64,000 nt of DNA from Deltaproteobacteria bacterium (GTDB taxonomy: Bacteria; Desulfobacterota; Desulfobacteria; Desulfobacterales; Desulfosarcinaceae): positions 62,001-126,000 of the forward strand of contig JAKALP010000011.1 of assembly GCA_021824175.1 (NCBI GenBank). Reading direction: 5' to 3'. Positions 56,786-64,000 of the stretch are shown piece after piece. The translations under genes were made by a program, and so were the position numbers. Every line of letters starts with the position of its first letter. The first letter of the stretch is position 1. The notes under the pieces are model-generated. The model was not told the DNA's origin. It ran no database searches and saw only the letters and a program-made list of their open reading frames with translations.

Positions 56786-56798
56786 AGCGTTAATGATG

Positions 56799-56827
56799 TT
56801 GACACGATTTTGGGTTCAAATTACATT
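56799..56827 (+). promoter_or_regulatory. Sigma-70-like promoter of the tRNA-thiolation operon
   Basis: Perfect TTGACA (56799-56804), 17-base spacer, TACATT (56822-56827). The start would be near 56834. This favours the GTG at 56866 over the GTG at 56842, which would have almost no leader. Confidence 0.65.
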
Positions 56828-56865
56828 GCCGCTTTATTCCTGTGACAATACCACTGGAGGCTCCG

Positions 56866-57291
56866 GTGTACTCAAAAATACTTATTCTGCGATTTCCCAA
56901 GACGGTGGTTCAAAACCCCATCGTCTGCTACCTGGCCCGCAATCATGACCTTGTATTCAACATACTTCATGCCGGCATCCTCCCGGGCAAAGAGGGGTAT
57001 ATGGTGTTGGAGCTCTCCGGCCAACGCAAGAACTTCAAAGAAGGCGTCCAGTACCTCAAATCCCAAGGAGTGGATGTACAAAACGCTTCTCAGGAAGTCA
57101 AACGCGACGATACGGCCTGCGTCCAGTGCGGCGCGTGCACCGCGGTATGCCCCACCGGTGCCCTGTCCATCCAGCGCCCGGATATGGCCGTTATCTTTGA
57201 CCAGCAGAAATGCAGCGTCTGTGAGTTGTGCGTACCGGCTTGCCCGCCCCGGGCCATGAAGGTACGCCCCATCCGGCAGGCTTTCTTTTAA
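56866..57291 (+). CDS. NIL-domain ferredoxin-like protein
   Basis: 141 residues from GTG 56866, with GGAGG five bases upstream. The N-terminal ~75 residues form a NIL domain (NPIVCYLARNHDLVFNILHA, KEGYMVLELSG). The C-terminus carries two [4Fe-4S] motifs: CVQCGACTAVCPTGA and CSVCELCVPACPP. NIL-ferredoxin proteins are linked to sulfur-transfer steps in methanogens and sulfate reducers. The stop abuts the mnmA start, so it likely supplies electrons, sulfur or clusters to tRNA thiolation; the role is inferred. Confidence 0.88.
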   Translation: MYSKILILRFPKTVVQNPIVCYLARNHDLVFNILHAGILPGKEGYMVLELSGQRKNFKEGVQYLKSQGVDVQNASQEVKRDDTACVQCGACTAVCPTGALSIQRPDMAVIFDQQKCSVCELCVPACPPRAMKVRPIRQAFF

Positions 57292-58377
57292 ATGCAAAAC
57301 TGCACAGCCGTGGCACTCAGCGGCGGCATCGATTCCCTGGTCAGCGCCGCGTTGCTTAAAGAACAGGGCCGGCGCCTGATCGGTGTACATTTCCTCAATG
57401 GATATGAAACCGGTATGGCGCCAGGAAGCGGGCCTTATACGGATGCCTCGATTGCCTCGGCGCTGGAGCACGCCCAGCGCACCATGCTTCCTTTGGGCGA
57501 ACAACTGGGCATCCCTATATATATTATCGACCTTCGCGCCGAATTCCAAAGCCTGGTAGTTAATTATTTTATCAGCACCTATCAGTCTGGCAAGACACCA
57601 AACCCTTGCATAGTGTGCAACCCATCAATAAAATTTGATATTTTACTAAAAAAAGCCGCTTCCTGGGGGGCCAATCGCGTGGCGACCGGACACTATGCCC
57701 GCATTGAAACAGCCGCCGACGGCGGCAAACGCCTTTTCAGCGGCAAAGATAAACGCAAAGACCAATCCTATTTTCTCGCACGCTTGAACCAAACACAACT
57801 GGCTGTGGCGGAGTTTCCCCTGGGCCAGATGAACAAGGAGCAGACTCGGCGGATCGCCCGCCAAAGAGGGCTCATCCCGGTGTGTGCCCAGGAGAGCCAA
57901 GATGTCTGTTTCATCAAAGACGGCGCCTATGGCGACTTTCTGGCCAACCAGCCCGGATTCCATCCCCTGGAAGGCCCCATCGAAGATATCAACGGCCAAG
58001 TCCTTGGCCGCCACAAAGGGTTGCACCGGTACACCATCGGCCAGCGCCGCGGTCTCAACTGCCCTTCCAGCGAGCCATTCTACGTCGTGCGCATGGACCA
58101 GAAACGCCGCAGCTTAGTGGTTGGGCGGAAAAATGATTTGTTCACCGACACATGCCAGGTCAATCAAATCAACTGGATCAGCGGGCCGCCGGATCGGCCG
58201 ATTCAAGTCATGACCAGGGTCCGTTACCGCCACAAAGCCGTACCATCTACCCTGATTCCGCTGGACAGCACCCGCGCCCAAATCTGCTTTGAAAACCCTG
58301 AAGCGGCCGTAACGCCAGGCCAAGGGGCCGTCTTCTACCAGGCAGAAGAAGTACTGGGCGGAGGCTGGATTGAATGA
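57292..58377 (+). CDS. mnmA: tRNA 2-thiouridylase MnmA, CxxC variant
   Basis: 361 residues, usual length. The PP-loop is ALSGGIDSLVS, and TGHYAR, DQSYFLARL and YTIGQRRGL are family phrases. The catalytic region reads TPNPCIVCN where E. coli-type MnmA has NPDVLCN, so the aspartate is Cys106 ahead of Cys109. The second active cysteine is C206 in SQDVCFIKDG. This C-x2-C plus C layout resembles the [4Fe-4S]-binding TtcA/TtuA pattern. It makes s2U34 in tRNA. Confidence 0.93.
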   Translation: MQNCTAVALSGGIDSLVSAALLKEQGRRLIGVHFLNGYETGMAPGSGPYTDASIASALEHAQRTMLPLGEQLGIPIYIIDLRAEFQSLVVNYFISTYQSGKTPNPCIVCNPSIKFDILLKKAASWGANRVATGHYARIETAADGGKRLFSGKDKRKDQSYFLARLNQTQLAVAEFPLGQMNKEQTRRIARQRGLIPVCAQESQDVCFIKDGAYGDFLANQPGFHPLEGPIEDINGQVLGRHKGLHRYTIGQRRGLNCPSSEPFYVVRMDQKRRSLVVGRKNDLFTDTCQVNQINWISGPPDRPIQVMTRVRYRHKAVPSTLIPLDSTRAQICFENPEAAVTPGQGAVFYQAEEVLGGGWIE

Positions 58378-59687
58378 AGCGCTTCACCACCATTACCTTG
58401 GGCTGCAAGGTCAATCAATGTGAGTCCGCAGCGATTTGTCAACGGTTGAGCGACTCGGGCCTGCAAGCCGTCCACGATCAAATCAAACCCGATGTTGTGG
58501 TGATCAACACCTGCACCGTCACCGGAAAAGCGGCCATGCAATCCCGCCAGGCGGTGCGCCAGGCCATTCGTAAATATCCCCAGGCCCAAATCATTGTCAC
58601 CGGCTGTTATGCCCAAACCGCTCCTGAAGAGATCCAGGCCATGCCCGGCGTGGATTTGGTGGTTGGCCATGAAGACAAATTGCGCTTGGATGAAGTCATA
58701 TCGAGAGGGGCGCCAAATCTCTCCCCCTTAGGCCCCAGATCACGAACTGAAGGTGACTCCTGTGAGTTTTCTGCCTTGCCCTCCATTGCACGCGAGGACC
58801 GCACCCGTGCTTTTCTGAAGATTCAGGATGGGTGCAACACCCGCTGCACCTACTGCATCGTCCCCTATGCCCGGGGCAACAGCCGCAGCATGCCGCCCGC
58901 CGAGGTTCTGGATCACTTGCGCCAGTTGGGCCGGGATGGCATTAAAGAGGTAGTGCTCACTGGCATTCATCTGGGGGCCTATGGCAGCGATTTCCGGCCT
59001 CCAATGCCCCTCCCTGTTTTACTACAATCCATCAACGCCGAAGGGCCGGTTCACCGCATTCGCTTGAGTTCCATTGAGCCCACCGAAGTAGATTCGCGCC
59101 TGATCGAGTTGATCGCGTTTAGCCATGGTAAACTCTGTCGCCACCTGCACATCCCGCTGCAGAGCGGAGATGACACCATCCTGCGGCGCATGGGCCGGCC
59201 CTATTCTCGCGAACAGTTCGCCCAGGTCATTAAGGAAATACATCGCCAGATGCCCGAAGCAGCCATCGGCGTGGATGTAATGGCCGGATTCCCTGGTGAA
59301 ACCGACGAAGCATTTGAAAACTCTTACCATTTGATCGAAGAGCTGCCCGTGACCTACTTGCATGTCTTCCCCTTTTCTGCCCGCAAAGGGACGCCGGCCG
59401 CCGGTTTTAAGCCCAAGGTCCCAGAACGCATCAGCAAAGATCGCTGCCTGCGGCTGCGCCTTTTGGGTCAAGCCAAACAAAAAGCGTTTTACCAATCCAT
59501 GGTGGGGCGACACTTGGAAGTACTGATTGAATCCAACGAAAACGGACGGGCCAAGGGGTGGAGCGACAACTATCTGCCGGTGATAATTCCAGAAGTGCTC
59601 GTCGAAGCAAATCACCTGGTGATGACGCAAATTATCGGCTTAAACTCCGAGGGAGAGGTTGTGGCGCACCTTGTGAACAAACAGTAA
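58374..59687 (+). CDS. mtaB: tRNA threonylcarbamoyladenosine methylthiotransferase MtaB
   Basis: 437 residues. The N-terminal UPF0004 domain has TLGCKVNQCESAAICQRL. The radical-SAM cysteines are in DGCNTRCTYCIVPYARG, and a C-terminal TRAM-like region follows. The LGCKVNQ phrase separates MtaB from MiaB and RimO. It makes ms2t6A at tRNA position 37. It overlaps mnmA by 4 bp (ATGA). With mnmA and the NIL-ferredoxin it forms a tRNA-sulfuration operon. Confidence 0.93.
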   Translation: MKRFTTITLGCKVNQCESAAICQRLSDSGLQAVHDQIKPDVVVINTCTVTGKAAMQSRQAVRQAIRKYPQAQIIVTGCYAQTAPEEIQAMPGVDLVVGHEDKLRLDEVISRGAPNLSPLGPRSRTEGDSCEFSALPSIAREDRTRAFLKIQDGCNTRCTYCIVPYARGNSRSMPPAEVLDHLRQLGRDGIKEVVLTGIHLGAYGSDFRPPMPLPVLLQSINAEGPVHRIRLSSIEPTEVDSRLIELIAFSHGKLCRHLHIPLQSGDDTILRRMGRPYSREQFAQVIKEIHRQMPEAAIGVDVMAGFPGETDEAFENSYHLIEELPVTYLHVFPFSARKGTPAAGFKPKVPERISKDRCLRLRLLGQAKQKAFYQSMVGRHLEVLIESNENGRAKGWSDNYLPVIIPEVLVEANHLVMTQIIGLNSEGEVVAHLVNKQ

Positions 59688-59765
59688 GCTGCGGAGATCA
59701 GGTGGTTCCTCCGGCTATGTTAATAGCCGACAGCATGGGCACAAAGAATAAACAGCACCATCGAT

Positions 59766-59822
59766 TACAAGCCATCGCAAAAAAGTCTTTTGACCCAGAA
59801 TCCTTTTTTGAGACGGCTTGTA
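59766..59822. repeat. Complete short inverted-repeat element, copy C (57 bp)
   Basis: It starts TACAAGCCATCGCAAAAAAG and ends in CTTTTTTGAGACGGCTTGTA-type sequence, the inverted terminus. The internal part of the longer copies is missing. It lies between mtaB and the vWA gene, which converge, and could act as a bidirectional terminator. Confidence 0.75.
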
Positions 59823-59852
59823 GACTCATGTGGATGCCCCTGGTTGTCTCCA

Positions 59853-60509
59853 TTAAAATCTGGGCGCGAAAATATCTTCCAGCCGGTCCAGATCATTGAT
59901 CCGGTCCCACTTTCCGCCGCCGCTTTCGGTCTTCTGGCGCCACTGCTCGCAGCGTTCAAGATAAATCTTCGGATCGCGAATATCTTCTCGCAGTTTGGTC
60001 ACATTCAAGGCAAGCACCTTGAAACCGGTCAGCTGAAATGGCACATCACGAATATGGCCCTTGGCCAATTCCTCCTGCAGATCACTGAAAATCAGAATAT
60101 ACTTCTGACCGGCACCGGTTTCATTGAGATATTCGATGGCCTGCAATATGCCGCCGGAAATGTCTGTATAATTGCTGCCGGCTACCGATCCCATGAACTC
60201 GTCAATCATCTTGTGAAAGGCCCGTTTTTGCTGATTTGCCACTGAAGGGCGGGCGTCAAACTTGACTTTGGCGACGATATCTTTTTCGCTGAAACTGCCG
60301 GTGTCGATCCTTCCGACGGCTAGCGCATCGCCCGGTTGAAGCGTGCCCAGCAAATAATTGATAATGCCCTGGGCCTTTTTCAACTCACCGGAATAGGTGC
60401 CGGAAGTGTCCAGCAGCATATAAACCCCTTTGGAATGATCGGCGCTCTTAGTGCACCCGATCAATACTACCAAACAGAACACGATCACGAGCGGTGACCT
60501 CACCTTCAT
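59853..60509 (-). CDS. vWA-domain lipoprotein
   Basis: 218 residues. The lipobox is VVLIGC. The von Willebrand A domain has a MIDAS set: YMLLDTSGTYSGE (DxSxT, the last serine replaced by threonine), threonine in NYTDISGGI, and aspartate in IFSDLQEE. It probably binds a metal-dependent partner in the envelope. It overlaps the membrane-protein gene by 4 bp (ATGA), so the two proteins probably act together. The function is unknown. Confidence 0.83.
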   Translation of the reverse strand: MKVRSPLVIVFCLVVLIGCTKSADHSKGVYMLLDTSGTYSGELKKAQGIINYLLGTLQPGDALAVGRIDTGSFSEKDIVAKVKFDARPSVANQQKRAFHKMIDEFMGSVAGSNYTDISGGILQAIEYLNETGAGQKYILIFSDLQEELAKGHIRDVPFQLTGFKVLALNVTKLREDIRDPKIYLERCEQWRQKTESGGGKWDRINDLDRLEDIFAPRF

Positions 60510-61990
60510 GCGGCCACCTCCTTGTTTTGGGATCTATTCTCCATTAAAGAAGAAACATCCAAATTCTCTTCCTCAGTTGAAGTCACGCTGCTGCTATTTC
60601 CCTTGGATAATGCCATCCGCTGCATGATAAAGCCTTCTATCCAAAGGGGCGCAAACGCCACCAAATCGTAGATATTGATCAGAAGTCGTGTGGCGTAGAA
60701 TCCAATGTTACCCAGCAGGCGTAGTATAAACGCCAGAGCTCGGAGGCTCCACACTGATAGGATACCGATAACGGTCCTTGAAGAGGAGACAAACGATTCA
60801 AACGGAACAGCCATAAAGGATAGGATGAAAGGCAAGATAAATCCCATAATCATCTGCCCGATTTTGGGGATGCTGCTTATCGCGGACTTATCTGGCTCCA
60901 CACCGGCCAGGCTTTGGCGCAAGGCCTCGATATCGGCCACCATACGGTCGCGAATCAAAGCCAAAGACGATTCAAAGCCCGCGACCAGAAGCAAACAGCC
61001 GAACAAAACCCAGAACGCCGCATGACGCTTGCTATCTTCCATGCTCTCAATTCGGGAGAAAAGATGGGTGATACGCAGGGTGTCCATCACGTAGAAACCA
61101 AGGACGATTTCCGAACACACGACCAACATGCCGGCCACATCGGCCCATCTGAAAGGTCCAATATAGCTGTTGCCACCCATGATTTCCGACATGGGCATAG
61201 CCACCAGATTGAAATTAACGATGGCGCCGACCACAGCGATAGCCAAAACTATACCGGAAATAAAAAATTGGGTCAGAGAAGAAGATGAAAGCTGCCGCTC
61301 GGCCAAATCGCTCTGGATAAGGATTTTCTCATAATCGCTCATGTAGCGATCAATTATTTTGGAGCGTTGGGAGAGATTGGTAATGGTTTTTTCTACATTG
61401 CCCAGCGTTTTTTGTACCCCGCGCCAGAAAGGCAGCATGCGGCTTAAAAGGGTGTGCCGTTCGGCCACGTCACGGCGATGTCGCTCCAAGGCTATTTTAT
61501 GCTGATCAATGAGCGTATTATGAATATCTTCCAACATATTGATCACCATGCGATCCCCACTGGGCTTAATGTTCGCGATGGCATCAATGACCTTCACCCA
61601 GTCGGGCAGCGCTTGAGGAATTTCAGCAGCTTTGGTGTAGTCTTCTTCGATCTTTAACAAATCTTCGGTTAGCTTGCGCTGCACCTGGGGGTAACCCTCC
61701 AAATCACGCTGCACCGCCACGCTGATACGGTCAAACTCCCGTTCGACCTTTCGTTCGGCGGTTTCCAGCCCCGCATTCAGTAGTACCTCTTTATTGCGTG
61801 CAGCCAGTCGTTTTTCCGCTAATTTTACCGAAGCAGCCGCTAATCGCATGCCATTGTAAATAATACGCCCCATGGAGGTCATGGAGCGGTGGAAAGGCTT
61901 ACGGGCAAAGTACATGGCCAGCCATATGACCAAAGCCATGAAAGCCAGGTAAAGGTAAGGCATTGACGTAATGGATAGCAGGCTTTCCAT
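60506..61990 (-). CDS. Multi-pass membrane protein with large coiled-coil region
   Basis: 494 residues from ATG 61990 (GGAGG six bases upstream). One membrane segment near the N-terminus (YLYLAFMALVIWLAMYFA) is followed by ~190 helical residues with coiled coils (AEKRLAARNKEVLLN, RKLTEDLLKIEEDYTKAAEI). Four or five further segments follow in the C-terminal half (ISGIVLAIAVVGAIVNFNLV and others). I do not recognise the family. It is co-translated with a vWA lipoprotein. Confidence 0.78.
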   Translation of the reverse strand: MESLLSITSMPYLYLAFMALVIWLAMYFARKPFHRSMTSMGRIIYNGMRLAAASVKLAEKRLAARNKEVLLNAGLETAERKVEREFDRISVAVQRDLEGYPQVQRKLTEDLLKIEEDYTKAAEIPQALPDWVKVIDAIANIKPSGDRMVINMLEDIHNTLIDQHKIALERHRRDVAERHTLLSRMLPFWRGVQKTLGNVEKTITNLSQRSKIIDRYMSDYEKILIQSDLAERQLSSSSLTQFFISGIVLAIAVVGAIVNFNLVAMPMSEIMGGNSYIGPFRWADVAGMLVVCSEIVLGFYVMDTLRITHLFSRIESMEDSKRHAAFWVLFGCLLLVAGFESSLALIRDRMVADIEALRQSLAGVEPDKSAISSIPKIGQMIMGFILPFILSFMAVPFESFVSSSRTVIGILSVWSLRALAFILRLLGNIGFYATRLLINIYDLVAFAPLWIEGFIMQRMALSKGNSSSVTSTEEENLDVSSLMENRSQNKEVAA

Positions 61991-62002
61991 GATCACCTCC
62001 AC

Positions 62003-62471
62003 TTAGGTTGAGATAATTGCTTGCGATGCCCCAAGGCCTATGCTGAACGCTAAAATCATCTGCCCATTTTTGTGTCGGGAGGGCGAGCAGATAGAGGTTC
62101 AATTTCCCTGTTGGGTCCGGGTCATGGCCGTCACGCAGTTTTGACCGACGCTTTGGGTCAGGCCATTAAACCGGGATTTTGGCGCCTTGGCAAACCCGTC
62201 GCCTTATTGCAAATGCCAAATGGAATTGCATCTATGTGGTGCACGTGCAAGCCATATGCCTAAACAACAATTTTTTCTCCGGCGATTTCAGACCGATTGA
62301 TACGCGCTCTCCTTTGGCATTCAGGGGAAAAGTGGGCGCAACGGAGAATCTGATGCCACCAAACGTATACTAAAGAAGACACTCTGTAAATTTGGGTAAA
62401 CCGTCCATGGACTCTGAACGGATTTGAGCGGGTTTAAAAGGGGGATTAGAGCTGTTCTTTTGAAACGCTAC
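62003..62471. other. Gap with no recognised gene
   Basis: 469 bases between the HAMP gene and the membrane-protein gene. Two short plus-strand frames (62072-62263, 62179-62373) lack ribosome-binding sites and family features. A GCAAGCCAT phrase near 62248 matches the terminus of the inverted-repeat family only briefly and is not counted. It may hold the promoter of the membrane-protein/vWA operon. Confidence 0.5.
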
Positions 62472-63158
62472 CTATTCAATAGAAGGTCCTGGAGTGGGAG
62501 CAGGAGCAGAGCCTTCCTTATTGCCGGGCTGATGGATAGCCACCGCTTGTTCGCCATCCAGCCGCACATCATAAAAAACGTAAGCCTTGGCCATTTCCCG
62601 TAAATTGTTTATCGCCGAAGTCAATTCATCCAGATGGTTTGCGCCTTGGGCATCGCTCAGTCTTGAATCACTTTTTATCCCCTCCAGGATGGTGACGCAT
62701 TGCCCGCTTTGTTTCCAGATATAGAGCAATAGCTCCTGCAGATTGGCTGCCAGCTCATTTAAACCTGCCCCGATTTGACCCAGTTCATCATTGCTATCTA
62801 ACGTTACGGTTTCATTCAATTTGCCTTGAGCCAATCGGGTGACCGCGCGCCGGATAGCATGAATGGGACGATGGATTTGATGTAGCGCCGTGCGCGCCCA
62901 AATCATGGAAAGGAATAAGATCGCCAGGAAGGCGCTCGTCAGCAAAAACAAAATACGCAGTTTGAATTTTGCAAAGGATGGGGCAACTGTGTTGGCATGA
63001 GCGCCATCAAGCGGCCCGGGAGGCAACAAGCCAGGGGATAACAATAGATTCGTCAGCTCATTATAAACACAGATGTAAGCTGCCAAGGTTGTGAGCACAA
63101 CGAGTAGCACATACAACCATAACCATCTTCGGATATGCGAAAATCCGTTTTTCTTCAT
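62472..63158 (-). CDS. HAMP-domain membrane protein without output domain
   Basis: 228 residues. Two membrane segments (LWLYVLLVVLTTLAAYICVY; ILFLLTSAFLAILFLSMIWA) flank a periplasmic loop of about 35 residues. A HAMP domain follows (IHRPIHAIRRAVTRLAQGKL, DELGQIGAGLNELAANL), then a short helical region and a proline-rich tail. There is no kinase, cyclase or chemoreceptor domain. It may be a stand-alone transmembrane adaptor. It lies about 260 bp from cheW on the same strand. Confidence 0.82.
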   Translation of the reverse strand: MKKNGFSHIRRWLWLYVLLVVLTTLAAYICVYNELTNLLLSPGLLPPGPLDGAHANTVAPSFAKFKLRILFLLTSAFLAILFLSMIWARTALHQIHRPIHAIRRAVTRLAQGKLNETVTLDSNDELGQIGAGLNELAANLQELLLYIWKQSGQCVTILEGIKSDSRLSDAQGANHLDELTSAINNLREMAKAYVFYDVRLDGEQAVAIHQPGNKEGSAPAPTPGPSIE

Positions 63159-63201
63159 TGGCAGCCATGCAAGCGGGTAAGCGTTGTTATATGCAAGCTT
63201 T

Positions 63202-63371
63202 TACAAGCCATCTCAATAAAATCTTCTGGCTCAAACTCTTTGTTGGAGGCAAATTTTAAATCCCCAAAATACTTCAGTATGTCTGCGGTTTAAAATTTGC
63301 ATCCAGAGCTTTATCCCGCAGGTCCTTAGCGGGAGATTTTGAACCAAAATCCTCTTTTGAGTTAGCTTGTA
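63202..63371. repeat. Complete inverted-repeat element, copy B (170 bp)
   Basis: Begins TACAAGCCATCTCAATAAAA and ends in the inverted AGCTTGTA terminus. Its sequence matches the reverse complement of copy A at 44645 along most of its length, including AAACTCTTTGTTGGAGGCAA. About 25 extra bases at 63308-63334 form a nested hairpin (TCCCGC/GCGGGA). It lies between cheW and the HAMP gene. Confidence 0.8.
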
Positions 63372-63417
63372 GCCTCAGCCGAGCATAATCCGCCTATTCC
63401 AATAGGAATTTAACCCG

Positions 63418-63924
63418 TTAGCTGATGGCAAGCTTGTTCATCGCATTGACTTCGTCATCCAAAAGAATGCGATCAAGCTCAACAACCACAAGCAGTCCCT
63501 TGTCCGTTTCACACACACCACTGATATACTTGCTGCGCAGCCCCTGCATGATAATGTCTGGAGCTGGAAATACAGCATTGGTTTTGACTCGGATAATCGG
63601 CGTAACGCCATCCACAATATACCCCACACGCTTCTTTCCGGCTTGAGCTACCAATGCCCAAATTCGCTCCCGTTGGGCAAGCACGGTTACACCTAATAGC
63701 CGCCCCAAATCAATGATAGGCAGGACTTCTCCCCGCAACCGAATGATTCCTTCGACGAAGGATGGCACATTGCCGACTGAATTGATGACCGGATCACGCA
63801 AAATTTCACGAACTGTGAGTATGTTGGCGCCAAAAAGCTTTGATCCAACCTTGAACCCGACCAGTTGCAATATGTCTTCTTGATCAAAAATCAGTGCCAC
63901 GGCTTGCTCACTTTTGGAGATCAA
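63418..63924 (-). CDS. cheW: CheW-domain protein
   Basis: 168 residues forming one CheW domain: LVGFKVGSKLFGANILTVRE, GIIRLRGEVLPIIDLGRLLG, VGYIVDGVTPIIRVK. It should couple receptors to CheA. No cheA or receptor gene is in the window. The frame starts at a TTG at 63924 with AGGA too close to it; a GTG at 63900 is an alternative. The true start is uncertain. Confidence 0.9.
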   Translation of the reverse strand: MISKSEQAVALIFDQEDILQLVGFKVGSKLFGANILTVREILRDPVINSVGNVPSFVEGIIRLRGEVLPIIDLGRLLGVTVLAQRERIWALVAQAGKKRVGYIVDGVTPIIRVKTNAVFPAPDIIMQGLRSKYISGVCETDKGLLVVVELDRILLDDEVNAMNKLAIS

Positions 63925-64000
63925 TCCTAAAGCTTATTTATAAACGCTTCGGATATGAAAAGCGAATAAGGGCGGGGGTGTTTGGCAATCAGCAAATTCA

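Overview
The window reads as chromosomal DNA of a Gram-negative, probably anaerobic, deltaproteobacterium-like organism (Desulfobacterota, most like Desulfobacterales). This rests on gene content and order: xerC-hslV-hslU followed by arg genes, LptE, MurJ, a slipin/NfeD pair, an acyl-CoA carboxylase with the biotin domain fused to the biotin carboxylase, and many ferredoxin-like and signalling proteins. No 16S rRNA, phage, CRISPR array or autonomous insertion sequence is visible. The taxonomic call is an inference.

Layout. Positions 1-19,836 are almost entirely minus-strand housekeeping genes: a partial secreted protein, an amidohydrolase, cinA, a tRNA-Gly/tRNA-Cys unit with its own promoter and terminator, pgsA, a transaldolase-like gene, folK, dapF, lysA, an LptM-like lipoprotein, argH, argG, argD, argB, hslU, hslV, xerC, a Rho_N protein, slipin, NfeD and a uracil-DNA glycosylase. 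Positions 19,841-24,004 hold coaBC, two small envelope genes, an FtsB-like protein and murJ. rpsT is divergent. lptE-leuS, rng (RNase G), pyrD, a diguanylate cyclase, a PHP phosphoesterase, the two-gene acyl-CoA carboxylase and efpL run to 37.1 kb.

From 37 kb the content becomes accessory: GAF protein, dual-specificity phosphatase, QueG-like iron-sulfur protein, patatin-like lipoprotein, cupin, a CpxAR-like two-component system facing a lipoprotein gene with a CpxR-like box, a PlsC-like acyltransferase with a PHB-depolymerase-like esterase, a CHASE2 Ser/Thr kinase with an FHA protein, a chalcone-isomerase-like protein, an orphan amino-acid-type binding protein, a Ste24-like protease overlapping a large acyltransferase-hydrolase fusion, a tRNA-thiolation operon (NIL-ferredoxin, MnmA with a CxxC motif, MtaB), a vWA lipoprotein with a coiled-coil membrane protein, a HAMP-only protein and an orphan CheW.

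The most distinctive non-coding signal is a family of inverted-repeat elements with TACAAGCC termini. There are three complete copies (145, 170 and 57 bp) and two relics, all intergenic, and one relic supplies the T-run of a terminator. Other repeats are a 27-bp-stem hairpin before coaBC and TTGATTGG-type tandem repeats in three gaps. The best candidates for a little-described functional unit are the NIL-ferredoxin/MnmA/MtaB operon and the vWA/membrane-protein pair.
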